Positions 51,535-60,865 are shown, counted from the stretch's first letter. The stretch is 64,000 nucleotides of DNA from Gp1-AA122 sp035631655 (GCA_035631655.1 DASQIH010000241.1:62001-126000); one strand, 5' to 3'. Numbers and translations are program-made. Notes: generated from the sequence alone by a model not told the origin.

Positions 51535-52919
51535 AGCCGCACCCCCTGCATACTGCCCCGCATATAGCACCGATCTTCAGGAAGGTCGTCGTAGTCCCCA
51601 TTGAGGAAGGCCTCGCAATCCCGCAAGGTCTCGGCGAGCGGCAGAGACACGCCTGGAATGCCGGTGTGCTCCGCGACCACGTTGAATGGCTGCGTTAGGT
51701 AACGCTGCAATTTGCGCGCACGCAGGACGACGCTGCGATCGTTTTGAGACAACTCCTCGATGCCGAGCATTGTGATGATGTCTTCGAGTTCGTGATAACG
51801 TGATAAGTGCTCTCGAACTTTGGCTGCGACACTGTAATGCCGATCCCCGAGTACATGACGGTCCATGAGCTTGCTGGAGGACCGGAGCGGATCGACTGCG
51901 GGATAGATGCCCTTGGCCGCTTGAGTTCGTGAAAGGATGACGGTGGTGTCGAGGTGATTGAGGATCGCACTGACGGCCGGATCCGTCATGTCGTCAGCCG
52001 GCACGTAAACGGCCTGAACGGAAGTGATATCGCCACTGGCAGTGGACATGATGCGATCTTCCAGTTCTGCCACCTCGGTCAGAAGCGTCGGCTGATAGCC
52101 GACTGTTGCTGGCATGCGGCCGAGCAGGCCCGAAATCTCGCTTCCGGCCTGAACGAACCGGTAAACGTTATCCATCAAGAACAGCACTTCCTTGCCCAAC
52201 GTGTCGCGAAGATACTCCGCGTACGTCAGGGCTGTCATGCCAATACGGAAGCGCACGCCTGGCGATTCATCCATCTGGCCGAAAACCATCAGAGCATGCG
52301 GCATCACGCCGGCACCCTGCATTTCGCGCCATAGTTCATGGCCTTCGCGAATCCGCTCGCCCACTCCTGCAAATACAGAAACACCCTTGTGGATTTTCGC
52401 GACAGCGTGCATGAACTCCATAATCAACACGGTTTTCCCCACGCCGGCGCCGCCGAAAAGCCCTGTCTTCCCACCCTTGATGAACGGGCACAAGAGGTCG
52501 ATTACCTTGATGCCGGTCTCCAGGACCTCGGTCGCAGCCCTGGCTTCATGCAACGGTCCGGGCCTCGTGAGAATGCTCCGATAGCTTTGCCCGTCTGGCG
52601 CAGGCGCTCCGTCTAGTGGCTCGCCAAACAGATTGAGCAAACGGCCGAGGCATTCCGGCGACACAGGCACATCGAGCGAAGAGCCGGTGTCGAAGACCGG
52701 CATGCCCCGGCGTAGTCCGGCCGTCCGGTGAAGCGTGATCGCACGGGCATGCTGTTCATCCAAGTGCTGGTGGACCTCGAACGTATAGGTTTCATGGTCG
52801 AGTTTGCTAACTAGAGCCTGATGCAAGGCTGGCAGGACCGTGCACGTGATGTCCACGACAGGTCCATCGACTTGCGCGATGGTGCCGATCTGCTTCAGAC
52901 TCTCAACTGCCGTGTTCAT
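51531..52919 (-). CDS. atpD: N-type ATP synthase beta subunit
   Basis: The 462-residue catalytic subunit starts at ATG 52919 (KQIGTIAQVDGPVVDI). Walker A is GGAGVGKT, the catalytic GERIREG replaces GERTREG, and DNVYRF replaces DNIFRF; these are typical of the N-type branch. It heads an eight-gene operon, beta-epsilon-Q-a-c-b-alpha-gamma, all with short overlaps. This enzyme is additional to the housekeeping ATP synthase in bacteria that have it and is thought to act as an ATP-driven ion pump. Confidence 0.95.
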   Translation of the reverse strand: MNTAVESLKQIGTIAQVDGPVVDITCTVLPALHQALVSKLDHETYTFEVHQHLDEQHARAITLHRTAGLRRGMPVFDTGSSLDVPVSPECLGRLLNLFGEPLDGAPAPDGQSYRSILTRPGPLHEARAATEVLETGIKVIDLLCPFIKGGKTGLFGGAGVGKTVLIMEFMHAVAKIHKGVSVFAGVGERIREGHELWREMQGAGVMPHALMVFGQMDESPGVRFRIGMTALTYAEYLRDTLGKEVLFLMDNVYRFVQAGSEISGLLGRMPATVGYQPTLLTEVAELEDRIMSTASGDITSVQAVYVPADDMTDPAVSAILNHLDTTVILSRTQAAKGIYPAVDPLRSSSKLMDRHVLGDRHYSVAAKVREHLSRYHELEDIITMLGIEELSQNDRSVVLRARKLQRYLTQPFNVVAEHTGIPGVSLPLAETLRDCEAFLNGDYDDLPEDRCYMRGSMQGVRL

Positions 52920-53101
52920 GAAGTGGAGATTAGAGCACCCCGATTGCCAAGATGCTGCATGCCGCAACGCGTTAGTTCAACTACTGATTCGGGTGCCGGT
53001 GTGGATCATGTGGGGAACCGCTGCCGTGAATCAGCCACATCTTCACTGAGCAGTCTTGCGCCGCTGTACGAACCGCCTCACCGAATCTCTGAGCTCGACA
53101 C

Positions 53102-53368
53102 TTACTTCTCGCGCCCGATGAGGCTCGTGTTGTGCATCCAAACCATGTACCCGCCGAAGATCCACGCGAACACAAAGACGTAAACGGCCCCGAGTAACAT
53201 GCTCGACGGCTGGCCCCAGACGAAGCCTGGGAGCGTTTCAAACAGTGTGTGGTGCAGTTCGGTCGCTCTTGCGCTTCGAAGCGGCAAATAGCCACCGAGC
53301 AGGCAAATAACATACGCCACCTCTCCTCCAAGGACGCACAGCCAACCATATCGCCTGAGTGAAAGCAT
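53102..53368 (-). CDS. Small two-helix membrane protein, DUF5676-like
   Basis: The 88-residue protein starts at ATG 53368, after GGAGG. It has two membrane helices (GWLCVLGGEVAYVICLLGGYLPL and SMLLGAVYVFVFAWIFGGYMVWM) joined by HHTLFETLPGFVWG. The LPGF-W loop and length resemble the DUF5676 protein at 27.6 kb, but the rest differs. Function unknown. It lies upstream of the N-type ATPase, separated by 182 bp, and need not belong to it. Confidence 0.7.
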   Translation of the reverse strand: MLSLRRYGWLCVLGGEVAYVICLLGGYLPLRSARATELHHTLFETLPGFVWGQPSSMLLGAVYVFVFAWIFGGYMVWMHNTSLIGREK

Positions 53369-53668
53369 CTCGCACCTCCGTCGTGATGCAGTTGAATGCA
53401 CATCGGTAGCCAAAGATTGCGTAGCGTGCAGAGCGCGGTGATCGCATGACCAGCCTTTTCGCGTTGGCTCTCGGCTACTGAATCGCCCGGCGGGTTCGCC
53501 CGGTATGAGGCAGGATGTGGCTCAAATAAGGCAGCCGGGACATTGGCTCATGACCAGGCCCCCGCATTCTGCCGCTCTTCGCAACGAAAGTTAGGAGAGG
53601 ACAATGACTTACGAACCTTACATGTTTGGCTGGAGAAGTGCTTTTGCTATTGCGAAAGAGAACAGACG

Positions 53669-53941
53669 ATGAACAGTCCAACCAATCCGCGTAGCCCAGA
53701 CCAGCCGACGTCCTGGCGCCTGCCGCTGTGGCTTGCGTTCTGCATGTTTCTCGCGATTGCCGTGTTCTTCCTGTGGGAGGAACATCGAGCGCATATTTTG
53801 GGTGTACTTCCCTATGCGGTACTGTTGCTTTGCCCGCTTATCCATATCTTCATGCACCGCGGACACAAACACCATGACGACAGCCACGAGGGACATCCGG
53901 GGAACAGTCATCGAAATCCTGGAGAAGGAGGCCTCTCATGA
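53669..53941 (+). CDS. DUF2933-like small His-rich membrane protein
   Basis: The 90-residue protein starts at ATG 53669 (an upstream frame to 53543 lacks a site). It has two membrane helices (LAFCMFLAIAVFFLWEE, GVLPYAVLLLCPLIHIFMH) and a His-rich tail, MHRGHKHHDDSHEGHPG. This matches DUF2933, a small family often seen beside metal-resistance genes and ICMT-like methyltransferases. Overlaps the next gene by ATGA. Confidence 0.83.
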   Translation: MNSPTNPRSPDQPTSWRLPLWLAFCMFLAIAVFFLWEEHRAHILGVLPYAVLLLCPLIHIFMHRGHKHHDDSHEGHPGNSHRNPGEGGLS

Positions 53942-54624
53942 ATCACGGAAATGATGTTCCAGCCTACGGGCTCTGGTCGCTTGTCATCATTAACTCGGCG
54001 ATCTTCATCATTTTCGCTTTCAGCTTCTTCAAGCCAAAGACGAAGCGCGATTGGCGAACGTTCAGTGGTTTCTCGGCCTTTATCGTGGCACTCTTCGTGG
54101 AGATGTACGGGTTTCCTCTCACAATCTATTTGCTGTCAGGATGGCTCGCTCGCAGGTTTCCCGGCGCGGATCCGCTTGGCCATGACTTCGGCCATCTCTG
54201 GTACACACTTTTGGGATTCAAGGGCGACCCACATTCAAACCCCATTCATCTTGCGAGCAATCTCTTCATCATTGCGGGCTTTTTCCTTTTGTCCGCATCC
54301 TGGAGTGTGCTGTACAAGGCGCAGCGCGGAGGGACTTTGGCCACAACTGGGCCCTATAAATATGTGCGCCATCCCCAGTACATCGGATTCATAGCGATCA
54401 TGTTCGGCTTCTTGGTCCAATGGCCTACGCTCGTCACCCTTGTGATGTTCCCTATCCTCGTCGCAGTTTATGTCCGGCTGGCAAAGCGAGAAGAGCAAGA
54501 GGTCAAGGCCGAATTCGGAAAGCAGTGGGACGACTATGCGGCCCGCACCCCAGGGTTCCTTCCTTGGCCGCGACCCCGCGTCAACCCACCACCAACGGGT
54601 TTGGAACAGGACGCCCATGCGTGA
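53938..54624 (+). CDS. Isoprenylcysteine carboxyl methyltransferase-like membrane methyltransferase
   Basis: The 228-residue protein has about five membrane helices and the ICMT/PEMT SAM-binding signature GPYKYVRHPQYIGFIAIMFG, followed by REEQEVKAEFGKQWDDYAARTPGFLP. It would methylate a lipid, a carboxyl group or a small molecule at the membrane; bacterial homologues are common next to copper and mercury genes but their substrate is unknown. A SAM synthetase gene is two genes downstream in the same run, suggesting local supply of its cofactor. Confidence 0.87.
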   Translation: MNHGNDVPAYGLWSLVIINSAIFIIFAFSFFKPKTKRDWRTFSGFSAFIVALFVEMYGFPLTIYLLSGWLARRFPGADPLGHDFGHLWYTLLGFKGDPHSNPIHLASNLFIIAGFFLLSASWSVLYKAQRGGTLATTGPYKYVRHPQYIGFIAIMFGFLVQWPTLVTLVMFPILVAVYVRLAKREEQEVKAEFGKQWDDYAARTPGFLPWPRPRVNPPPTGLEQDAHA

Positions 54625-55138
54625 TCGTTGGTCCTTGTTCCGGGGCCTCCTCAGGTCATGGACCCGCCTAGTCGCTCGACGAGTCATCGTCGGGCGGCAA
54701 CTGGTTTCTGATCCAGGAAGCGGCCGGTTCACACAGTTGGATGTCGATCGCGTCGTAGGCAGGGCATGGGTTGTCTTCGCAGATCTTTCGGCGGATTTGC
54801 CCGGCCATCCCATGGTGGGATCTCGGTTGAACGCCCACTTGGCTTGCTTAACACTCGCTTTCTTCCGGGCACTCACGGAATACGGAGTCGCTCGCGCCGG
54901 CGCAATTGAACTCACAGCCGATCTGACGTGGAGTTTTTACGGAAAATGGGGAGTCCTTCAACGATTTGTCGAGAGAGGAGATTCGCAGGGACGTCTCGCT
55001 GTGGGAGATATAGTGCCGCTCTCGTTTCCATTCAATCCAACGGGCTACCTGGAGTTCTTGTCTCCAACTTTGGAACCACGGCTCGAACGTGAGGATCGTC
55101 ATGCGTTCCACTCGGCACCCGTGCGCTCTTCGAGATAG
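54617..55138 (+). CDS. Unknown protein, possibly ATC-hydrolase-like
   Basis: The 173-residue protein starts at ATG 54617, overlapping the methyltransferase by 8 bp. Its core, CLTLAFFRALTEYGVARAGAIELTADLTWSFYGKWGVLQRF, resembles the L-2-amino-thiazoline-4-carboxylic acid hydrolase-like family, but this is a weak match by eye. The N-terminal part is basic (RGLLRSWTRLVARRVIVGR). No membrane helix is obvious. Its position between a methyltransferase and a SAM synthetase suggests a joint pathway. Confidence 0.55.
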   Translation: MRDRWSLFRGLLRSWTRLVARRVIVGRQLVSDPGSGRFTQLDVDRVVGRAWVVFADLSADLPGHPMVGSRLNAHLACLTLAFFRALTEYGVARAGAIELTADLTWSFYGKWGVLQRFVERGDSQGRLAVGDIVPLSFPFNPTGYLEFLSPTLEPRLEREDRHAFHSAPVRSSR

Positions 55139-55156
55139 CCGCGGAAGGACGCCTCG

Positions 55157-56356
55157 GTGGATCTGATCATCCATACGGCTGGCTCCGCCTCGCCAGGAAC
55201 TCTTGATGTTGAGGTGGTTGAGCGCAAGGGCCTTGGCCATCCTGACACGATCTGCGACGCCCTGGCGGAATGCATCAGTGTTCAACTCTGCCGGTACTAC
55301 CTTGAAAGGTTCGGCACCATCCTGCACCACAACGTCGACAAGATCCTTCTCTGCGGAGGCTCAGCGCGAGCAGCATTCGGCGGCGGTGAAGTTTTGGAAC
55401 CTCTGGAATTGTATTTGGCAGGACGTGCGACTAGCGAGCACCAAGGCGAGAGAATTCCGGTTGCCGAGCTTGCCACCGAGGCATGCCGCACGTGGCTTCG
55501 ATCGCACCTGCCCGCGCTAGACGTTGACCGGCACGTGAAGATCATCTCGCGAATTCGCCCGGGTTCCGGCGATTTGATCCGCATCTATACAAAGGGCCAC
55601 GAGAGAACTCCGCTGTCTAACGACACTTCCTGTGGGGTTGGATTTGCGCCGGTCACTCCTCTAGAAAGTGTCGTATTAGCCGTGGAGCATACTCTGAACA
55701 GCACCGAAACGAAACGCGCCCATCCGGCGATCGGCCACGACATCAAGGTTATGGGCGTTCGCCGAGGTTCTCGCATCAGTTTGACCATCGCGTGCGCGAT
55801 GGTTGGCCGACACCTGGGCAACATTGAGGACTATATCGAAGCAAAAGTCGTTGCCCGGCAAGTGGCTCTTACCGCCGCCCACGAATTGACGACCATGGAA
55901 GTTGACGCGGTTGTTAACGCCGCGGACGACCTTGCCCAAGGAGCTGTCTTTCTGACTGTTACCGGGACATCGGCCGAAGCTGGTGATGATGGCGAAGTGG
56001 GCCGAGGTAACCGTACTTCGGGCCTGATCACGCCGTATCGGCCCATGACACTCGAAGCGGCGGCGGGGAAGAATCCGGTTAGCCATGTCGGCAAGCTATA
56101 CAACCTTGCTGCGGCTGCTATTGCCGCAAAGGCAACAAATGAGATTTCAGGAGTTCGGGAGGCGGCTTGCGTGCTCGTGAGTAGGATCGGGCACGCGATC
56201 AACGATCCGCAAATCGTTGACGTGGCTGTCCGACTCGAAGCAGGACAAGACATCAAGTCTACTGCAGGACCGCTGCGAGCCCTCGTAGATCGCGAACTGC
56301 AGTGCTTCCCGGCGCTACAATCCGAGATTCTCAATGGACGCGTTATTGTGTTCTGA
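55157..56356 (+). CDS. Methionine adenosyltransferase, archaeal type
   Basis: The 399-residue enzyme makes S-adenosylmethionine from methionine and ATP. It is the archaeal-type family (PF01941), unrelated in sequence to bacterial MetK except for short motifs: VERKGLGHPDTICD near the N-terminus, RIRPGSGDL, GVGFAPVTPLE, and GRGNRTSGLI. Length is normal. Start GTG 55157, 18 bp after the previous gene. An archaeal-type enzyme in a bacterial accessory region is a sign of transfer or of dedicated SAM supply for the neighbouring methyltransferase. Confidence 0.92.
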   Translation: MDLIIHTAGSASPGTLDVEVVERKGLGHPDTICDALAECISVQLCRYYLERFGTILHHNVDKILLCGGSARAAFGGGEVLEPLELYLAGRATSEHQGERIPVAELATEACRTWLRSHLPALDVDRHVKIISRIRPGSGDLIRIYTKGHERTPLSNDTSCGVGFAPVTPLESVVLAVEHTLNSTETKRAHPAIGHDIKVMGVRRGSRISLTIACAMVGRHLGNIEDYIEAKVVARQVALTAAHELTTMEVDAVVNAADDLAQGAVFLTVTGTSAEAGDDGEVGRGNRTSGLITPYRPMTLEAAAGKNPVSHVGKLYNLAAAAIAAKATNEISGVREAACVLVSRIGHAINDPQIVDVAVRLEAGQDIKSTAGPLRALVDRELQCFPALQSEILNGRVIVF

Positions 56357-56408
56357 GAATCGACGATGTTTTGAGTTCGAGTCGATAAGACGATGGAACA
56401 CCGTGGGG

Positions 56409-56431
56409 GCTACCTGGCCACCCCAGGCAGC
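56409..56431. terminator. Bidirectional hairpin between convergent genes
   Basis: GCT-A-CCTGG and CCAGG-C-AGC form an 8-bp stem with one mismatch and a CCACC loop, between the SAM synthetase stop (56356) and the stop of the minus-strand Ntn gene (56432). Confidence 0.45.
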
Positions 56432-57292
56432 TCATTCCCCGTGCGGCCGCCATTCGATGCTCTTTCCGTGTCTCGCTACTGCACAGTCAGATGTGGGGCC
56501 GAAGCTAGGCACGAGAGACTCGTCCAGTAGACCGATTCTTTCACTAGTCACTGCAATCGACTTTTTAGCGAACGAGAAGGCTTGTCCCTCGGTCACTTGC
56601 GACGCCCACCCGGCTCCCAAGACAGAAGCAAGTACGTGATCGGCGCGAAGGTCGGCAAATCGGCGGTCCGAACCTCGCAGGATCTCCTTCAAAACAAGAG
56701 TTCCGTAGGCCCGGAGTCTGTCCTGCGATCTGTTATGAATGGTTGCACGAATCTTAGGTTTATCAGCGTTCGTATATTGCAACTCGAGGTCGTACAGATC
56801 GATGCTTTTTGGACCGTGGAAAAAGATCAGCGCCCGAAAGAAAGTTGGTTTACCTTCGTGCCACTGGGTTGGAGGCCGTTCCGAAGGATGCTTCGAAAGG
56901 ACGTAACTCCGGAATGCCTCCTCAGTTCGCTGGGCAAGCTGGTCGAACTCCACGAATCCGGCTTTGCCCAAGTGCTCCCCAAGCAGACGATCGGCATCGA
57001 AGACTCGAACGCCATCAGAGCGTTCGAGTATAGGCACGCCCGCCGTGACAAAACCTCCAATTTGGTTGACAAGCGTGATCTTCACGTCGTCATCACGGTA
57101 GTTCCCCGTCGGCAGACCCGGTCCGTCGAGATGGCTTCTCTTATCCGCACAGACCACCAACCCCTCGCGGAATCGCACAGCAACTACCATCGTGCCGCTT
57201 ACAGCCACGTCCGTCTCGCCTAGAACGGCAGCTTGCGTCGCCAAAACGAGAATGAGGCCTCTCACGAAGGCTGTGCGAGGCGTGCACCTCAT
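56432..57292 (-). CDS. Secreted proteasome-like Ntn-fold protein
   Basis: The 286-residue protein starts at ATG 57292 within the preceding stop and has a signal peptide (LILVLATQAAVLGETD). Right after it comes SGTMVVAVRFREGLVVCADKRS, which mirrors the start of proteasome beta subunits. Counting Thr34 as Thr1, an Asp (residue 50) falls exactly at position 17. A Lys followed by Ile (residue 71, DDDVKI) takes the place of Lys33 with a five-residue insertion. A Gly precedes the Thr, as at the proteasome self-cleavage site. Family knowledge: Ntn hydrolases use this Thr as nucleophile. Whether this exported form is processed and active is inference. It ends the RND3 operon. Confidence 0.7.
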   Translation of the reverse strand: MRCTPRTAFVRGLILVLATQAAVLGETDVAVSGTMVVAVRFREGLVVCADKRSHLDGPGLPTGNYRDDDVKITLVNQIGGFVTAGVPILERSDGVRVFDADRLLGEHLGKAGFVEFDQLAQRTEEAFRSYVLSKHPSERPPTQWHEGKPTFFRALIFFHGPKSIDLYDLELQYTNADKPKIRATIHNRSQDRLRAYGTLVLKEILRGSDRRFADLRADHVLASVLGAGWASQVTEGQAFSFAKKSIAVTSERIGLLDESLVPSFGPTSDCAVARHGKSIEWRPHGE

Positions 57293-57708
57293 TGCACTGT
57301 TCCCGCGAAGTTTACCGCCCCCCGCCCGGCAGGTCCATCCCACTCAAGGGCTATCCGCCATCCTCCGGCCATATCAAGGTTGGTGTTAGCGGTGTATCTT
57401 CCTGCGGCTTTCCCCGGGCGCACCTCGATGCTTCCGAGCATCGGCATTCCGGGCATCGGCATGCTAGCGTTGGCGCGCACGGTGCCCACGTCCAGGAGAG
57501 TCCCACCTGCACTCGATCGGAATTCGATGGTGAACGAATCCTTCTGGTGGAGAACACCATCTTGCGAGAGAAGCACGATTTCTATGTCACCCGATCTGAC
57601 CCGCTGTACCTCAGTCAACTTGGTCTCCGGCCGGCATCCCACGCACGCTGCTACAAGGATGACGAAAAACGCCGCGACCCCATGGGCCAAGCTACTCCGT
57701 AGAAACAT
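57289..57708 (-). CDS. FixH/YtkA-like lipoprotein
   Basis: The 139-residue protein has a lipoprotein signal (FFVILVAACVGC; lipobox Cys22 or Cys25) and a FixH/YtkA-like beta domain with IEIVLLSQDGVLHQKDSFTIEF, the Met/Pro loop NASMPMPGMPMLG, GRYTANTNLDMAGGWRIAL. The Met loop may bind copper. The same domain is fused to the C-terminus of the adaptor in cassette 1 (8.8 kb), linking it to RND pumps. It overlaps the pump gene by 17 bp and the Ntn gene by 4 bp. Confidence 0.8.
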   Translation of the reverse strand: MFLRSSLAHGVAAFFVILVAACVGCRPETKLTEVQRVRSGDIEIVLLSQDGVLHQKDSFTIEFRSSAGGTLLDVGTVRANASMPMPGMPMLGSIEVRPGKAAGRYTANTNLDMAGGWRIALEWDGPAGRGAVNFAGTVQ

Positions 57709-60700
57709 GAACTTTTTCAGTCTCCCTCTTCCACGGCAACGGCAGGTGAAAACGTTTCAACCGGGACAGAACGCCGGATCGGCGCAGATCCTCTCCGATG
57801 ACAACCAGGCACGGAGTCATGAATAGAACATGGATGCTTGAGCTAATCATTCCCCCGATACTGGGAGCGGCGATCGGCTTGAGGATCTCCATCCCCGTTC
57901 CTTTGGAAAGAAGAACCGGTAGCAGTGAAAACACGATAGCCGCGACGGTCATCAACTTCGGCCGCAGACGGGCCGCGGAACCATCCACAACAGCATCAAT
58001 AAATGACTGGCCTTCTGGCTTGTGGGCCAAGGCCTCATTAATGAAAATGATCATTATGATGCCGGTTTGCACCGCGACCGCAAACAGAGAGATGTAGCCG
58101 ACGATCACGGCTGTAGTCATTGAGTAACCGAGCATCCATTGGAGAAATACCCCGCCCACCATGGCGAAAGGCACAGACAACATGATCACGAAGCTTTCGG
58201 CGACCGATTTGAACGCCACAACCAGCAAGCCAAAGATGATAAGGAGCGTCAGCGGCACGACGATTCTCTGCCGGATACGCGCCGCGGTCGTGTATTGATA
58301 CAGCCCAGTCCATTCGATGGAATAGCCTGTCGGCAACGCTACGTTCTTAGCGAGAAAGGCACGTGCATTGTCCACGTAGTCGGGGCCCGTCACGCTGGGA
58401 AGAAGATCGACATAAATATACCCTGCTAGACCGCCATTATCATTCCGGATCATCTCGGGCATCTTTCGCACGCCAACATCCGCGATCTCGCTTAGAGGAA
58501 TCGACCGCCCGTCCGTGGTCACAACCGGGGCTTTTCTGATCTTTTCCAGTGTGTCCATGTACTCGGGCGAATACTGCATGTCGAGAGGAATGATTGTGCC
58601 ATCGGGCTGCTTGACGCTAACCACGTTATCCCCACCGATCGCATATCGTACGGTCAACATGGCCTCATCCACTGTCACGCCGTGTTCCGCCATCCGTTCA
58701 AGATCGTTTCGCACGTCTATGTAATAGCCTTCCGAGATGCGCTCGGCGAGGACAGACTTTGTGCCCGGCAAGGTCCGAAGTAAGCCCTCAACTTGTTCCG
58801 AGAGCTCTTCGACCACCGAAATCTCTGGACCCTTGACTTTCACGCCGACCGGCGTCTGGATCCCTGTGCTTTGCATCATGAAGCGGGCTCGGATCGGCTG
58901 GACCCAGGTATTCACGTAACCGATGGTTTGCAAAGACTTGTCCATTTCGGCGACAAGTTTGTCTTTGGTCATGCCGCGCCGCCACGCGGATTTGGGCTTC
59001 AGCAAGATAGTCGTCTCGATCATCGTCAGAGGAGCGGGGTCCGTTGAAGTGTCGGCCCTGCCAATTTTCCCAAAGACCCGTTCGACTTCCGGAAACTGCT
59101 TCAACCTCTTGTCCATCTGCTGCACGATCCATCCGGCTTCCTTGTTAGGCAAACCAGGCAACGTTGTGGGCATGTACAGGATCGACCCTTCATCCGTTTC
59201 CGGCATGAAGTCTCTCTGAAAGCCACCGAGCAGCACAGCGGCCGGGATCAACACAAGAAGGCCGGCTCCAGTAAATGCGTAGCGGTAGCGAATCACCGCA
59301 TATAGGGCCGACCGGTACATTCGGATGGGCTTGCTCTCTTGAAAGTTTCGTGGTCCTGCGGCTTGGTGCTTGAAAATCCAGACCACGATCACGGGAAGCA
59401 GAAAGATGGTCAAGAGCGTGGAGAACGCCATGGCAAAAGTCTTGCTGTAGGCCAAGGGATCGAAGAGGCGTGCTTCACGCACGTCAAAGAAGAAGACCGG
59501 CAGAAAAGAGACCAGAATGATCAACAGCGAAAACAGCAGGGGTTTCGTGACCTTGGCCATCGAATGAATCAGGATCTCCTGCTTTTCACGGAAGCTGGGA
59601 TTCACGTGCATCGCGAGCTCCGCAGTGCAGTTCTCCACGATAACGATGGTGGCGTCGGCGATCTCGCCGATTGCGATGCACAGCCCCGCAAGGGAAAACA
59701 GATTGATTGTCTGTCTGAAGAGGACCAACGGCAGAACTGTAAACAAGGTACTCAGCAGGAGAATCGTGATCGGTCCAATAGAAGTGCGAAAGTTCCTAAG
59801 GAACACCAGGGTCACAACGATAAGGACGATGAGTTCGATCCCTAGAGTCTTGAAAAACTCCTTAAGAGTTGCCCAGATCCATAGAGAACGATCATATGTG
59901 GTGACGACTTCAACGCCTTTTGGCAGAGTGACGCTGAGCTCGCGAAGCTTTCGTTCGAGGGATCGCGTAATGGCCAGGACATTCTGATCCTGCTCCATGA
60001 TCGCGATGCCGCCCACGACCTCCCCGGTCCCGTCCAGGTCGACGGTGCTGCGGCGCTGGTCGTAGCCGACCTGCATATAGCCGATATCTTTCAGATAGAC
60101 GGGCCTTTCATCTTTCGTCCGCCCGACAACCAGAGAGTCCAGATTGGAGATGTCCTCGCTGTTGATGACTCCGCGTAGTTGATAATCCCTGTTGGTGACT
60201 TCGATCGTCCGTCCGCCCGTTTGCTGAAAGACGACCTGGAGAGTCGTAATCAGCTGGCGCAGAGTAATGCCCGTCTTGGCCAGTAACGGTGGAAAGATCT
60301 TCAGCTGGTATTGTTTTTCAAGGCCGCCCACGGAAGCCACTTCAGCGACACCCGGAACGGTTTGCAGCGCTGTCTTAATCTGACTCTCATTTATCAGGCG
60401 CAATTCACGCAGGTCGTGGTTCCCCTGCCGATCCACGAGCGCGTATTGGTAGATCCAGCCCACGCTGCTCGCATTGGGTCCCAGCGTGATGGAAGCATCC
60501 GAAGGAAGCTGCGGCCGTATGACGTTAATCCGGTCAAGAACCGATTGCTGCACCTTCTCACGCCCGACCGAGTTGTCCAGGACCACATAGATGAACGAGT
60601 AACCCATGTGGGAGATGCCCCTTAGTGACTGCACTCCGGTGGAACCGACCAAGGCTCTGATCAGGGGCTCGGTGACCTCGGTCTCCAGAAGCTGAGGGCT

Positions 60701-60865
60701 TCTTGGCCACTTCGTGTAGATTACGATCTGGGGATCGGAAATATCGGGGATGGCATCGAGCGACGCCGTCCGAATCGAATAGGCGCTAAGTAGGATGCCC
60801 GCCAGGACTAAAATCCAGACGACCATTCTGAATCGAATAACGGTCCTGATGATAGTGGTGATCAT
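57692..60865 (-). CDS. Heavy-metal RND pump of a divergent class (third pump)
   Basis: The 1057-residue pump keeps the CusA-type methionines (LYMPTTLPGLP, PLTMIETT, RFMMQSTGIQTP). Its TM4 reads GEIADATIVIVENC, with Glu and Asp, unlike the GAMVDA pattern of the other two pumps. It therefore belongs to another heavy-metal RND subclass and its metal is uncertain. It is preceded by a very short adaptor (ATGA overlap) and has no TolC gene nearby, so it either borrows an outer-membrane channel or moves metal only across the inner membrane. Confidence 0.92.
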   Translation of the reverse strand: MITTIIRTVIRFRMVVWILVLAGILLSAYSIRTASLDAIPDISDPQIVIYTKWPRSPQLLETEVTEPLIRALVGSTGVQSLRGISHMGYSFIYVVLDNSVGREKVQQSVLDRINVIRPQLPSDASITLGPNASSVGWIYQYALVDRQGNHDLRELRLINESQIKTALQTVPGVAEVASVGGLEKQYQLKIFPPLLAKTGITLRQLITTLQVVFQQTGGRTIEVTNRDYQLRGVINSEDISNLDSLVVGRTKDERPVYLKDIGYMQVGYDQRRSTVDLDGTGEVVGGIAIMEQDQNVLAITRSLERKLRELSVTLPKGVEVVTTYDRSLWIWATLKEFFKTLGIELIVLIVVTLVFLRNFRTSIGPITILLLSTLFTVLPLVLFRQTINLFSLAGLCIAIGEIADATIVIVENCTAELAMHVNPSFREKQEILIHSMAKVTKPLLFSLLIILVSFLPVFFFDVREARLFDPLAYSKTFAMAFSTLLTIFLLPVIVVWIFKHQAAGPRNFQESKPIRMYRSALYAVIRYRYAFTGAGLLVLIPAAVLLGGFQRDFMPETDEGSILYMPTTLPGLPNKEAGWIVQQMDKRLKQFPEVERVFGKIGRADTSTDPAPLTMIETTILLKPKSAWRRGMTKDKLVAEMDKSLQTIGYVNTWVQPIRARFMMQSTGIQTPVGVKVKGPEISVVEELSEQVEGLLRTLPGTKSVLAERISEGYYIDVRNDLERMAEHGVTVDEAMLTVRYAIGGDNVVSVKQPDGTIIPLDMQYSPEYMDTLEKIRKAPVVTTDGRSIPLSEIADVGVRKMPEMIRNDNGGLAGYIYVDLLPSVTGPDYVDNARAFLAKNVALPTGYSIEWTGLYQYTTAARIRQRIVVPLTLLIIFGLLVVAFKSVAESFVIMLSVPFAMVGGVFLQWMLGYSMTTAVIVGYISLFAVAVQTGIIMIIFINEALAHKPEGQSFIDAVVDGSAARLRPKLMTVAAIVFSLLPVLLSKGTGMEILKPIAAPSIGGMISSSIHVLFMTPCLVVIGEDLRRSGVLSRLKRFHLPLPWKRETEKVHVSTE

